Below are positions 53,801 through 64,000 of a stretch of 64,000 nucleotides of DNA, piece after piece; within the stretch, counting starts at the first letter, position 1, and each line of letters begins with the position of its first letter. This DNA comes from Bactericera cockerelli (taxonomy: Eukaryota; Arthropoda; Insecta; Hemiptera; Triozidae). The stretch covers positions 427,566-491,565 of the forward strand of contig CM044958.1 of NCBI GenBank assembly GCA_024516035.1. The letters run 5' to 3'. The notes under the pieces are model-generated. The model did not search any database, was not told the DNA's origin, and saw only the letters and a program-made list of their open reading frames with translations. The position numbers and the translations under genes were made by a program.

Positions 53801-56800
53801 ATTTACGTAGAACCCAAGGGCGAGGGTTTTTTCTCCGAACCAAAGGGGTTCCCAAAAATAAAAAAACCCCCTGAAAAACTAAATAAGGAAAACACAAGCC
53901 ATCTCTTTAACGGTCTTCAATGTCGACCTCAGGCTCAACGAAAAAGGGGGACACGAAACCGGGTTCGGGGATTCTGCCCCCCAAAATACGGAAAAATTTG
54001 GTAAAGGGTTTTTGGGGAATTTGTGTTTTACGATTTTTAAAATTCCAAAACAAAATATAAATTTAAAAAAAAATGCCGGGGTTTCAAAACTTTCTTTTTT
54101 TTAAAAAATAGAAAAAAAAAAATTTTTGGGTCTTTAACCGGTCATTCGAGGGGGGTTTTCCCCCCCTGTGTTTAAAATTCTAAATTTTGGGCCCCGGGGA
54201 AAAACATCAGGGGGCCCCTAATTCGGGATTTTTTTGACTTTTGGGCCGGCGGCCCGTTTTTAAACTTAACCCAAAAAAAATTTTTAACATAGCTACGTGA
54301 CAGAGTACTTACCCACCCCCGTCACCGAGGTTTTTCCCTCGTTTTCATATGAGCCGGCTTAGCCCCCCTTGTGTACCAAACCTGTGGGTTAAAAAAGTTA
54401 ACAAAATTGTGTTTAAACTTTTGTGAAAACCAACTCCCTCGCTTTTACTAAAATACGGGAAGCCGGATTGCGTCGGGGTTTTTAAAATTTTTTTGTAACC
54501 TAGTCCCCCCCCCTTAAAAAAATTTACGTTTAAAGTCCCTAACCTTAAGGTATAAAAATAAACCCAAAAGAACACTGCTTAAATAGTTTGAGCGAATCGT
54601 TTTTGTTTGTGGGGAAGGGGGTATTTGAAAGGGTTGTGGCGAGAATCCGGGCAAAAAAACTTTGTCCCGGTTCAAAACAAATTTTAAAAAAAGGAAAATT
54701 AAAGGTTTATATTTTTTTTATTTAAAAATTTTTTAATTTTGTTGATTTTTTGTATAAAAATTAGTGGGGAAAAAATAAAAAAAAAAATTTTGTTTTGGCA
54801 TTCCAAAAAACGGGCATAGATGTCGGGCCCCCCTACCAAGGGAAAAAATCACCCGTTTTTTTTTTTTCTCTCTCAATGTTTAAAACCCCTTTAATTTTGT
54901 AATCCTACTCTCTTGAAAAAACAACCCCAAAAGTTTAGAAAGTCCTTCATTAAAACACTAACCCCAAAAAAAAAAAATTTTATTAGCAGTATTGCTTTGC
55001 TCATTTTAAATACAAATGTTTTCATATTCCTGTAAAATGAAAAAGGTCCCCCACAAAAATTTCCCCAAAATTTTTCGTTTTTTAAACCCCAATAAAACAT
55101 TAAAAGAGAGTCAAACCTTTTTTAAATAAACCCCCAAAAATCTTTTCCCAATTTTAAAAAACCCCTTTTTTTAGATGAAAAAAAAAAAAAAAAAACGAAA
55201 ATTTAAAAGCCAACGATGGAAAAAAGGCAAAAAAAAAGGAGATTGGGGGGTAAATGGGTTTTTTTTTCAAAAAAGGAAAACAAGGTCAAAAGACCTAAGG
55301 CTTTAAAAACCTTTTTAAAAAAAGGGGCCCCTTATGAAACGGAAAATTAAGTTTTTTTTTTCAACATTTAAAAAATTGCCGCTTTTTGGGCTAGCAAACA
55401 AAAAATTTTGAAAATTTTTTTTGGGTTTTTTTTACAACATATAATATATAGGGGAAAAATACTTCGGGGGTTAAAAAAGGTTAATATAAAAAACATAACA
55501 TAGAAGAAATAAACAAGGTCTTTTTTTAATCGGGGGACTATCTAGTTGATTCTTTAAAAGTTTTTTGGGGAAAAGGTAATGGAGTTAAGGAAAACCCCCA
55601 AAGCCAAAAAATTTAGTTTTCCCCCCAAAAACACGACACAATAGACCCTTTTTTTGGGGGTTTTCGGCCCCTTTTGTTTTAAAAAAAAACCCCCAAATTT
55701 AAAAACCCCCATAATTTAGTCTCGACATTAAATATCAGTTTTCAAATTTGGCTAGGTTTATGTTTTTAAGGGAGAAAAAAATTAAAAATAGAAAAAAAAA
55801 ATTTGGGGTAAACATTCTTTACCCCCAAGAGAAGTAAAATTCGCCCTGGTGACCAACGGAAAAAGTAGCAAAAATAAACCCCCCCAAAATTTCCCGTAAC
55901 AGCCCCTCAAAATCATTAAAATTTAAATGTGTCAAAACCCCCCCATCTGGGGATAAAAAATAAAAAAAGTTATCAAAGGGGGTTCCCCCCAAAATATTTT
56001 TAAATTGGGGCCGAGGCCCAAAAAAAATCAAGATTAAAAAAAAAAAAAAAAAAAGGGATCAAAAGCCCCTTATTATTTTTTAAATGACAAAATGTTTTTT
56101 TAAAAAAACTTTTTTATATCTTTAAACCTTTCAAAGAATTGGTTTTTGCGGCCCCTAATTTTGCAGCTCGGGGGCCCCGATTTCAACCAAAATTTTTATG
56201 GTTTTTTGGGGGTATAGGGGGCCCGACAAAAAAATTTCCCCCGGGGCCCCCCCCCAAAAATTGGGGTTTTTGGAGGTTGATTCCCCGGGTTTCAAGGGGT
56301 TTTTTTCCTTAAAATTTTTCCCCCCTTTGGGGGAGTCCACACAGCTGCATTCGAATTTCCCCCTATTTTAAAGCGTGCTCAGGTCGTCAAGGTAACTCCC
56401 CTTTAGTTTTTGGGCCCTTTTTTTTTTTTCCCTTTTCAATCGACTCAAAAGGGGTTTTCCCTTTTGGGTGATTTTGTTTTTGGGGGAAAGAAAAAAGTGC
56501 GGGGCCCAACCCCGGGGGTAGGGACCCAAAGCACTGTGATTTTCTTTTGGGCCCAGAAATTCGTATAAAAGCGCGGTTGGCTGTGCATTGTCCTGATGAC
56601 CCCCGCCCGGCCCCCCTGGGTCTTTTTTTTTTAAAATTTTTTTTAAATGAAAAAATTTTTTCAGTCTCCTTTTTTTATGTTTACATTTGCTTTTTTTTTT
56701 AATAAGTCGCCTATCTTTTTTGGATGTTTTTTTCCCCAATTTTTTTTCCACGTTCTCACTGTTTTTAAAATGGTAGAGGTGGGCCCGATCTTTTTATCAT

Positions 56801-57885
56801 TTTTTTCGTCCTCCCCCCCCCCCTTTTAAATTTTTTTAACCAATCTAAAAACGTTTTTCCTCCCCTTTCCCCCTTTCACCATACATTTCCCTTTTAACTT
56901 TTTAAAAAATTTCCCAAAAAGACTTTTTTTTTTTTTTTGAAAGGGAAATTTTTAGGTTAAAATTTTTTAAAAATTTTTTCCCCAACATTTTTTTAAAAAA
57001 ACCGGCAAAGTCATGAAAGGGGTTTTCCCAATTATGTTGATTTTTTTGAAAACTCCCCATCAGAAAAAAATTAAATTAATAAAATTTAAACAGAGGAACG
57101 GGGGCCCAATTCCTGCAAAAATTTGTTGACTATGTCAGAGAGCCGGAGCTATGGGTGTGCCCCCGGGAACTTTTTGTTGGACCTCGTAAAAGGTTCCCAA
57201 AAATAGTCCCTGGCGAGGGGTTAGGGGCGCTAGGCATTGCACTGGGGGCCTGGGGGTTGGGGCCCCCCGCGGGGCAGGATTTTATTTTCCCCTTTTACTT
57301 GAGGGGGGTTCGGGGGGCCATCATACCTCGTTTGGAAAAAAAGATTAGTGCTTTAAATGTTTTGCCGACCAGTGGCGAATTTAAAGGCAAAAATATTGGG
57401 ATATTAAAGAATTTGGGAAAAATCCCAAAAATTCCCCCTTCCCCCCTTAAAATTGTAATAATTTTTTTAAATTTTGAAACTTTTTTATTAGTAGAACACT
57501 AAAACATAAAATACAGAAAAAATGGTAAAAAGTAAATAAAAACATTGACTATAAAAATAAAATAAAAAAGAAAAAAATAAAAAAAATATAATAAAAATTT
57601 TTCCTAACTAAGGGCGGGGTTATTCCCCAGGGAATCTTTTTCCACCTAACCCTTGAATAAAACGAAAGAAAAACACACCAAAATTGATTACCAACCAAAT
57701 TTCCCAAATCCTAGTCTACCGTTTTGAGACTCCTTTTTACCACACTGACATCCCAACGGGGCGCAGGCCCAATGCTGAAAAAACTTTTTTGGTACCCCCG
57801 TAGCTTGATTCGCCCCCGAAAATTTTTAAAAGCTGGTGGTCAAAAATTACAAAAATTTCCCCCATTAAATGGGGAAAAAGGGAAA

Positions 57886-57921
<36 letters not shown>

Positions 57922-58925
57922 AAAAGAAAAATACTGCCGATTTTTTTAAAAAGGGGTTTTAAAAATTTGACTTTTTTTGGAATCAACTTTTTTTTCGTGC
58001 TTTTTGGGAAAAAAAAAAGGTTTACGTGTTAATGGAAACATGGAATACTGAACCGGGGAGAGGTAACGACCCCCTGTGCCCCAAAAACTTATTTTCTGCC
58101 CCAAACACTTTTGCAGGGTTTTTTAAAAAAAGGGAATATGGAAAAACATGGTTTTTTTTTTTCAATTTTAAACGAAAAGGGGAAAAACAGTAGGGATAAG
58201 AAAACGAGCTACTACATTCGTGCGCAGTATTTTTAAAAAAGGCAGTTTAGGGGGACGACAGAGTATTAACTACAAAAAAATTTTCATGATTGGGCCAGCT
58301 AAAAGAACTATCTGAAGTTTAAAAACTGTTTTCCCCCTTTATGGGGATTGCCGTTCAGTAATAAGCCCGTGGGGGTATATTTTTCCCCCCCGAAAAATTT
58401 TTAATTTTTTTTGTTTTTTGGGGAAAAACTTTCGACCTTTTAAACCCCCAAAAAACAAGGAAAAAAAGTTTCCTTAGGGGGGGACTCTTTTAATTTTACA
58501 AAAAATAAATCGTGGGGTCTGATGGCGATATGTACTTTTCCCCCTAAAAGGGGGTTTCTGCTTACAAAAACAGGCCAAAGGGGAATTGATTTAAAAATTT
58601 TTATGAGGTTGCCCCCTTAAACCATCGTCAAAAACCCCAAAAATTTTTCAAAAATTTAAAAAATCTATTTCCATTTTTAAATATCGGGAAATTTTTTGGC
58701 CCAAAATAAATGTAGCGAAGCAGAGTCAAGCAACTGTAGGGGCATAAACTTTTTCACAATTGCATCTCCCTTTTCGTTGTAATTCTTAATTTAAAAAGGG
58801 GGGGGAAAAGTTCAAAGTTTGTTGCTCTAAAAATGCAGTGCAAAACAAAATTTTTTGATTAAAAGGGCCCTGTTTTTTACTTGTTTAATTTTGACCCAAA
58901 TTGGAAAAAATGAAATAATGGGGAA
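47812..58925. other. low-quality block: homopolymer-distorted sequence
   Basis: About 11 kb in which runs of A, T, G or C of 4-10 bases are everywhere, unlike either flank. Known repeats appear here in garbled form: 48,135-48,260 is family C (clean at 63,885-64,000; e.g. CAAACCTGCTACTCcATTGACc), 57,480-57,655 is the LINE tail (clean at 15,535), and 57,300-57,440 is family E (clean at 60,600-60,795). Two garbled versions of one repeat occur at ~49,500-49,820 and ~53,350-53,680. It is best explained as uncorrected long-read sequence. Open frames here are not annotated. Confidence 0.85.
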
Positions 58926-58949
58926 AAAAACGAAATACTGGGTCTGATG

Positions 58950-59035
58950 GCAGGGATTGCCTCAGGCAATAATCACGCCCTTTGTCAATATTATTATTGT
59001 CAATAAAGAGTTATTATATTATTATATATAAAAAA
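58950..59035 (+). repeat. LINE 3'-end-like fragment
   Basis: GATGGCAGGGATTGCCTCAGGCAATAATCACGCCC followed by ATTATTATT and AATAAAGAGTTATTATAT; compare 2,150-2,430. It marks the return to clean sequence. Confidence 0.45.
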
Positions 59036-59926
59036 TCAGAAACTTGCACTTTATTCCCGATGCTCTGCAGCTTGTCTCCTATTTTCTGGGGAGAGAACGC
59101 AACAGAATCACTTGGAATACTAGGAACTTGCGCTCAGAGTCTAAACAAAGCCCTACTTATGTTGTTATTGCAGCCGTCTTGGCTACAGCTGGGGAACTGA
59201 TGGGCTGTATTCAACTTTAGATCAAAAATTGGTTCGTTCTGGAGCACATAATTCTATGTGTGATCAACCATCATAAGAACTTGGGCTTTTTCTTTATAAG
59301 CCATTAAACTCTTGGGAAACTGTAAGCTAGCCAGGCTTGTTAGGGTTGACTCGTTCGTTCTCTGTTTATAGTCTTCTAGCGAGACACTGGTCTTCGTTCC
59401 CCACAGCCAGACAGCCCTGCTAAGATTATTTATTTCTTTTCGGAAATATGATGTAATTTCAAGACGAAATCACATAGGTACATCGAAAATAAGTATTAAG
59501 AGAGAAAACAATATACTTATGGGAATTTGAATTCTATCCTATTTATTAAATCTCAATGAAATGGTTACCTTTATATTAAATTGTTAGTTTTTATAATTAT
59601 TTTTATTTTGTCGATTGTAATTATTCTTTTACACCTTTCTAGGCTGATAACACAACCCTTACTCACAAAACAAGAGATTCTAATCTCTTAGTGTGAGTAG
59701 AAGGCAATGTCATTATTGGCTACATTATAGGCACATAATAATAAATAGGTCCTAATTTTCACATGTGTTCAATTTTTATTGAATATTTTTTATCTGTCAT
59801 AAGTTAGAACTTGGAACCCATACTATCTATATTTCTATGTGTCTACTTGTATGCTGTCTATGTATTATTTAATAAATAAAGATGCCATATATTTACAAAA
59901 TTACAACAAAACAAAAAAATACTTAC
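59036..59926. other. clean spacer, no gene seen
   Basis: AT-rich after ~59,420. No ADSS exon downstream of 59,927 (minus strand) was recognised. Confidence 0.4.
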
Positions 59927-60114
59927 ATTCAGCTGTTCCGTGGGGAAAGGCCCGTCCCCCACGCGCGTAGTGTACGCCTTGACCACGCCCACCACGTGTC
60001 CTATGGTGGCGGGGGGCAGGCCCAGCCCGGTACACACGCCCCCGATGCTGCAGTTGGAGGAGGTCACGTAGGGGTAGGTGCCGAAGTCTATGTCCAGCAT
60101 GGCGGCGTTGGCAC
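59927..60114 (-). CDS. ADSS: adenylosuccinate synthetase internal exon
   Basis: 188 nt between CTCCAG and GTAAGT on the minus strand. It starts by completing the Gly codon of the preceding exon, then [51 protein letters not shown]. These are the family's PYVTSSN and [14 protein letters not shown] signatures around the active site. The strand is opposite to exon 1 at 43,464. Confidence 0.93.
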
Positions 60115-60589
60115 CTGGAGGAGAACAGTGGAATTTTTTTTTATTTAATTTTTTAATTTTAAATTAATTAACGGGAACTACCCATTTTTCACAATTTCCC
60201 TATCTTATTCTAATATAAAATAAAACTTAGGTCTAGTAAACTAAAACAGTATCTAAAACTAAGGTTAAAAAAGGAAACCTGAAGGTTGGTTCTACGCATC
60301 GGTCTCACGGATGGAAACAAATGAATTAACCTTTTGAACTAGCTAGAAAGTGAAAATAATAAAAGTAATTGTGATGGTTAAATAAATAATAATATTTTTA
60401 TTTTTTTAAAGGAAGGGCGGGGAAAAATCTTTTAAAGACACCCACGTCTTAGCCTGGGGTGTGGGATTTCCACCTACTGAAAACCCACCTTTCCTGATAG
60501 CATACTGCACCTGGAACCGAAATATTTTCATTACTTCAATAAATAATAATAATAATAGTAAAATTTTAATGGTGGAGATAATGATAACA

Positions 60590-60795
60590 ATCATCATAGG
60601 AGGATTTTTTCTGCTCTGTACTTCGATGTTCGGGGTCCATTCATACCTCGTGAGGAAAAATGGGTAGCTGCTTTAATGTGAAGCAGCGACCAGTGGCAGA
60701 ATCTTAGGCAAAAAAATAATACAAGATATTGTAAATTAAAGTGGTAAAAAATCCTATGATTCTGCGCTACCCACTAAAAATGTGACATAATAACA
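60590..60795 (+). repeat. SINE family E copy in ADSS intron
   Basis: GCTCTGTACTTCGATGTTCG, CATACCTCGTGAGGAAAAATGG, GCAGCGACCAGTGGCAGAAT and ATCCTATGATTCTGCGCTAC; the near-exact reverse of 36,905-37,100. Confidence 0.7.
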
Positions 60796-60873
60796 CAAAG
60801 AAAAAGCATTATTATTATAATATGCGTGTAAACAGAGATAAATAAAAAAAAAATCAATCGGAGACTCACTGAC

Positions 60874-61046
60874 CTTCCACCAGGATTTGCTTCCCGGCCC
60901 GCAGCGCGGTGTGCAGATAGGACACAGTCTCCACCACCAGAGGGCGTAGCTGCTCCGCGTAGTCCCTGTAGCGGCCTATCTCCTGCTCCATGTCCACGCT
61001 CAGGTCGGGGAACATGCGGCGGTGGGAGTCTATCAGGGCCTGGTAC
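60874..61046 (-). CDS. ADSS: adenylosuccinate synthetase internal exon
   Basis: 173 nt, acceptor CCTCCCCTAG, donor GTCAGT, on the minus strand, upstream of the 60,114-59,927 exon. It encodes YQALIDSHRRMFPDLSVDME, RYRDYAEQLRPLV, TALRAGKQILVEG, which matches the helical segment just before the [13 protein letters not shown] block. Phases fit (ends in G, next begins GT). Its first 20 bases are amplified in the adjoining minisatellite, and its first half is copied three more times upstream. Confidence 0.9.
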
Positions 61047-61220
61047 CTAGGGGAGGAGGTGGAAAGTTAAGTCTATCAGGGCCTGGTACCTAGGGGAGGA
61101 GGTGGAAAGTTAAGTCTATCAGGGCCTGGTACCTGGGGGAGGAGGTGGAAAGTTAAGTCTATCAGGGCCTGGTACCTAGGGGAGGAGGTGGAAAGTTAAG
61201 TCTATCAGGGCCTGGTACCT
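61047..61220 (-). repeat. 43-bp minisatellite carrying the ADSS splice acceptor, first block
   Basis: About four units of 43 bp between the exon and 61,220. On the minus strand each unit reads CTTTCCACCTCCTCCCC(T/C)AG followed by GTACCAGGCCCTGATAGACT, that is, pyrimidine tract, AG and the first 20 exon bases, then TAA. Confidence 0.88.
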
Positions 61221-61227
61221 GAGGGGA

Positions 61228-61268
61228 CAATAATAATAATAACACAATTTAGTGGAAGGTAACCACCA
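61228..61268 (-). repeat. SINE family A tail fragment
   Basis: AATAATAATAACACAATTTAGTGGAAGGTAACCACCAAG, joined at GCG to the ADSS half-exon copy. Confidence 0.6.
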
Positions 61269-61358
61269 AGCGTAGTCCCTGTAGCGGCCTATCTCCTGCT
61301 CCATGTCCACGCTCAGGTCGGGGAACATGCGGCGGTGGGAGTCTATCAGGGCCTGGTA
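61269..61358 (-). pseudogene. ADSS half-exon copy 1
   Basis: 90 bp identical or nearly so to 60,957-61,046, the 5' half of the exon with its acceptor AG (CCCCCAG) but without the donor half. It cannot function as a complete exon. Confidence 0.85.
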
Positions 61359-61857
61359 CCTGGGGGAGGAGGTGGAAAGTTAAGTCTATCAGGGCCTGGT
61401 ACCTGGGGGAGGAGGTGGAAAGTTAAGTCTATCAGGGCCTGGTACCTGGGGGAGGAGGTGGAAAGTTAAGTCTATCAGGGCCTGGTACCTGGGGGAGGAG
61501 GTGGAAAGTTAAGTCTATCAGGGCCTGGTACCTGGGGGAGGAGGTGGAAAGTTAAGTCTATCAGGGCCTGGTACCTGGGGGAGGAGGTGGAAAGTTAAGT
61601 CTATCAGGGCCTGGTACCTGAGGGAGGAGGTGGAAAGTTAAGTCTATCAGGGCCTGGTACCTGGGGGAGGAGGGAGGAGTGGAAAGTTAAGTCTATCAGG
61701 GCCTGGTACCTGGGGGAGGAGGTGGAAAGTTAAGTCTATCAGGGCCTGGTACCTAGGGGAGGAGGGAGGAGGTGGAAAGTTAAGTCTATCAGGGCCAGGT
61801 ACCTGGGGGAGGAGGTGGAAAGTTAAGTCTATCAGGGCCTGGTACCTAGGGGAGGAC
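61359..61857 (-). repeat. 43-bp splice-acceptor minisatellite, second block
   Basis: About 11-12 further units, mostly with CAG instead of TAG acceptors. Two units are enlarged by a GGGAGGA duplication (around 61,668 and 61,760), and one carries CCAGGTAC at ~61,796. Confidence 0.88.
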
Positions 61858-61966
61858 AATAATAATAATAATTACACTCTTTAGTGGAAGGTAACCACCA
61901 GGCGAGGTTAATGCTTAAAGCATTTTCTACCACCTAACCCTTAAAGTCTTAGGGCGGAATTAATAG
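61858..61966 (-). repeat. SINE family A 3' fragment joined to a MITE end
   Basis: CTCTTTAGTGGAAGGTAACCACC, AGGCGAGGTTAATGCT and CATTTTCTACCACCTAACCC of family A, then TTAGGGCGGAATTAATAG, the terminus of the palindromic MITE family at 7,946/63,080. Confidence 0.6.
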
Positions 61967-62056
61967 GCGTAGTCCCTGTAGCGGCCTATCTCCTGCTCCA
62001 TGTCCACACTCAGGTCGGGGAACATGCGGCGGTGAGAGTCTATCAGGGCCTGGTAC
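61967..62056 (-). pseudogene. ADSS half-exon copy 2
   Basis: Same 90-bp segment starting at the same base (GCGTAGTCC) with two changes (CACACTCAGG, GGTGAGAGTC). Confidence 0.85.
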
Positions 62057-62067
62057 CTAGGGGAGGA

Positions 62068-62180
62068 CAATAATAATAATAATAATAACACTCTTTAGTG
62101 CAAGGTAACCACCAGGCGAGGTTAATTCTCAAAGCACTTTCTACCACCTAACTCTCAGAGTCTTAGGGCGGAATTAATAG
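62068..62180 (-). repeat. second SINE A fragment plus MITE end
   Basis: Repeats the arrangement of 61,858-61,966, ending TTAGGGCGGAATTAATAG directly before the next exon copy. Confidence 0.6.
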
Positions 62181-62270
62181 GCGTAGTCCCTGTAGCGGCC
62201 TATCTCCTGCTCCATGTCCACGCTCAGGTCGGGGAACATGCGGCGGTGGGAGTCTATCAGAGCCTGGTAC
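62181..62270 (-). pseudogene. ADSS half-exon copy 3
   Basis: Third copy, one change (TCAGAGCC). Its acceptor side reads CTGCCAG instead of the pyrimidine-rich CCTCCCC(T)AG, so this copy's splice site is altered. Confidence 0.85.
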
Positions 62271-62534
62271 CTGGCAGGACAATAATAATAATTGAATTGA
62301 ATTTGTTTTATTTGAGTGTAATACAATACAGTTAAATAAATCAACCTATTACATTATATCACACTATGAACTAAATTAAGAATACATTATAATTATAAAA
62401 ACAATATTATTGGAGGTAATGAAATCTAAAGAGAAAGAGATGTATACATACTACAATGTAGAGTGACATGAGAAACGGTATATAAGAAAGAATATGTATG
62501 TAAAAAAATTAAAACCCTAATAACTAGATTCGTA

Positions 62535-62750
62535 TAATAATAATAATAATAACACTTTTTAGTGGAAGGTAACCACCAGGCGAGGTTAATGCTCAAAGCA
62601 TTTTCTACCACCTAACCCTATGAGTCTTATTATTATGTAGTCACAAACTCAAATTAATGAGGAAAATTCATGCACTGGGTGGGATTCGAACCAACGGACC
62701 CCTACGCTACCTGGATTACCAGACTAGCGCGCTAACCACTTGACTACCAG
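62535..62750 (-). repeat. SINE family A, full-length copy
   Basis: TTTTTAGTGGAAGGTAACCA, GGCGAGGTTAATGCTCAAAG, GGGATTCGAACCAACGGACC (B box), GCGCGCTAACCACTTGACTA (A box). It is followed by GGGAGGCGGTGGAAAGTTAA, a stray piece of the ADSS minisatellite. Confidence 0.8.
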
Positions 62751-62865
62751 ACAAGGGGAGGCGGTGGAAAGTTAAGGCGGGCTCGCACTGAGCGCAACTT
62801 TCTGTCTGAGAACTCTCTGACATTTTTGAAAATTTCTTTTTTAACATTTGATTTATTTATTTTAT

Positions 62866-62995
62866 TTATTTAGAAACTCTTTATTAGCAGAACATATATA
62901 CAGACAAACAATGGTAAAAATTAAATATAAAATTGACAGTATTTATAATATGAACAACAGAAAAATAAATAAAATATATACATATGTCCATTGAT
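62866..62995 (-). repeat. LINE 3'-end-like repeat, reverse copy
   Basis: AAACTCTTTATTAGCAGAAC, AATGGTAAAAATTAAATATA, AATTGACAGTAT; parallels 15,535-15,660. Confidence 0.5.
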
Positions 62996-63079
62996 CTCTG
63001 ACATTATTGATCGAGCGTTGATTTTCAATTTTATTTTCATTTTTCTAATTTTCACGTGACCATAAAAATGTAGAGATAC

Positions 63080-63215
63080 TTTTAGGGCGAAATTTATAGA
63101 CAAGTTCTATTACTCGAGTCATTGCTAAGCGTCGGTTTTCCCTATCTTACACAGTACGCAATTCGTGATTTAGCGCCACAGAGGTATTACAAAAACGTCT
63201 ATTAATTCCGCCCTT
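63080..63215. mobile_element. palindromic MITE, single copy
   Basis: Begins TTAGGGCGAAATTTATAGAC and ends GTCTATTAATTCCGCCCTTA; the interior (GTCGGTTTTCCCTATCTTAC, TTTAGCGCCACAGAGG) matches the three units at 7,645-8,085. Confidence 0.7.
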
Positions 63216-63249
63216 AATTAAACTTTCCTATTGAAAGGGGCTCTACTAA

Positions 63250-63475
63250 TATGATGCAGAGATTATTTTTAATTTGGGTTGAACGTAGCTTTCAAAAGCA
63301 TGGTCATACATATCACGACGGGGTTTCAACTCTTCATTCGCTGGAAATTCAAAAACCAGTTACTCAACCTAACCCAGCCTCGGTGAGCCCGGGAATAACC
63401 AGCTTGGTCACCCATCCGCGTTCTAGCCTCGCTGGACGTTGCTTCAATTCAAGGACAGAACGAGAACAGGTGTGT
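63250..63475 (-). repeat. family C-related repeat, diverged
   Basis: CTTTCAAAAGCATGGTCATA, CACGACGGGGTTT, TTCATTCGCTGGAAATTC and CTAACCCAGCCTCGGTGAGCC follow the order of 63,885-64,000. Confidence 0.5.
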
Positions 63476-63884
63476 TCAAGGTGCCATCGACGTTGTCTTC
63501 GCAAAGTTTCATGCTCCGTTTTTTTTTTTTTTTTGTTTTTTTGTTTTTGTTTTGAAGAATTGTTTCAAAGTTCAAGATAAATATATTTTTTCAATTTTTC
63601 AATTTCTTGTGAGTAGTTTTTGTGGCTTCACCATAGTTGATACGAATTGAATTATTACAATTCATGATATTAGTCAAGTAATATTAGTCTTATTTTGGAT
63701 AGTAATCAATATTTGGATTATTGTTTAAAAAAAAAAAACTGAGGACATTTTACCATATTCGTAAAATGTGAATTGTAGTTGGGAAGTTTGTGTTCGAATA
63801 AAGAGCTCATTTATTTTAATAGTTCCACATTGAGAAATATTAGCAGCAGCTCTTCTTCTTTTTTTTTTTTTTTTTTTTAAGTGG

Positions 63885-64000
63885 GGTTTAACGTCGCTTT
63901 CAACTGCCATGGTCATATCACGACGGGGGTTTTACCCTCCATTCGCAGGAAACTCACAAACCTGCTACTCACATTGACCTCACCCAGCCTGAGTGGGGCC
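63885..64000 (-). repeat. SINE family C body, runs off the window
   Basis: TTTAACGTCGCTTTCAACTG, CGACGGGGGTTTTACCCTCC, CAAACCTGCTACTCACATTG, CCCAGCCTGAGTGGGGCC. It is the clean reference for the garbled copy at 48,135. Confidence 0.7.

Noticed and set aside
47812..58925. Many ORFs of 60-127 codons rich in Phe, Lys, Pro and Gly
   Set aside because: They derive from homopolymer runs in low-quality sequence, differ between copies of the same repeat, and show no domain.
61047..61857. CRISPR-like array
   Set aside because: Units are contiguous 43-bp minisatellite repeats without unique spacers, in a eukaryotic intron.
61647..61859. 70-codon minus frame made of YQALIDLTFHLLPQVPG repeats
   Set aside because: It reads through non-coding minisatellite units; only the first exon bases are coding in origin.
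61269..62270. Half-exon copies as mutually exclusive alternative exons
   Set aside because: They lack the donor half of the exon and are fused to SINE or MITE sequence.

Overview
The window is eukaryotic: genes are split by GT-AG introns, two recognisable nuclear genes are present, and most of the rest is transposable-element sequence. The mix of tRNA-derived SINEs with (ATT)n tails, a Tc1/mariner-type element, a Ty3/Gypsy element and a CR1/Jockey-group LINE, with AT-rich intergenic DNA, suggests an arthropod, probably an insect. That placement is inference; no rRNA or mitochondrial marker is present to test it.

Layout. 1-9,500: intergenic repeats (SINEs, LINE 3' tails, a triplicated palindromic MITE). 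9,500-14,200: two elements ending in (TA)CAGGGTG, namely a 1.66-kb near-perfect palindrome without an ORF and, 660 bp further on, a 2.37-kb mariner-like element with ~487-bp terminal inverted repeats and an open transposase. 14,200-20,190: more SINEs and local tandem repeats. 20,192-25,794: a complete Ty3/Gypsy retrotransposon with identical 140-bp LTRs and an ATAAC target duplication, carrying one frameshift and a nested 816-bp retroposon. 25,800-29,500: SINEs, a 100-N scaffold gap and an unrecognised decayed coding fragment.

29,645-40,390 (+) holds the 3' five exons of PAF1, a subunit of the RNA polymerase II-associated Paf1 elongation complex. Its 6.9-kb intron contains a near full-length sense LINE. 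Its last exon is expanded by SR-rich minisatellites and has two apparent +1 frameshifts. At 43,464 (+) starts ADSS (adenylosuccinate synthetase) exon 1. Two internal ADSS exons appear at 61,046-60,874 and 60,114-59,927, but on the MINUS strand, so the gene is not collinear here.

Between the two ADSS parts, 47.8-58.9 kb is full of homopolymer-run distortion. It contains garbled copies of repeats that occur in clean form elsewhere in the window, and it looks like uncorrected long-read sequence placed in a gap. The strand flip of ADSS across it points to a misassembly or inversion. Next to the ADSS internal exon, a 43-bp minisatellite repeatedly copies the exon's 3' splice site, and three half-exon copies are joined to SINE or MITE ends.

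The most unusual items are the iterated-terminus palindrome, the long-TIR mariner beside it, the splice-site minisatellite with half-exon copies, and the assembly artefact that affects any gene model here. I found no convincing new multi-gene system.
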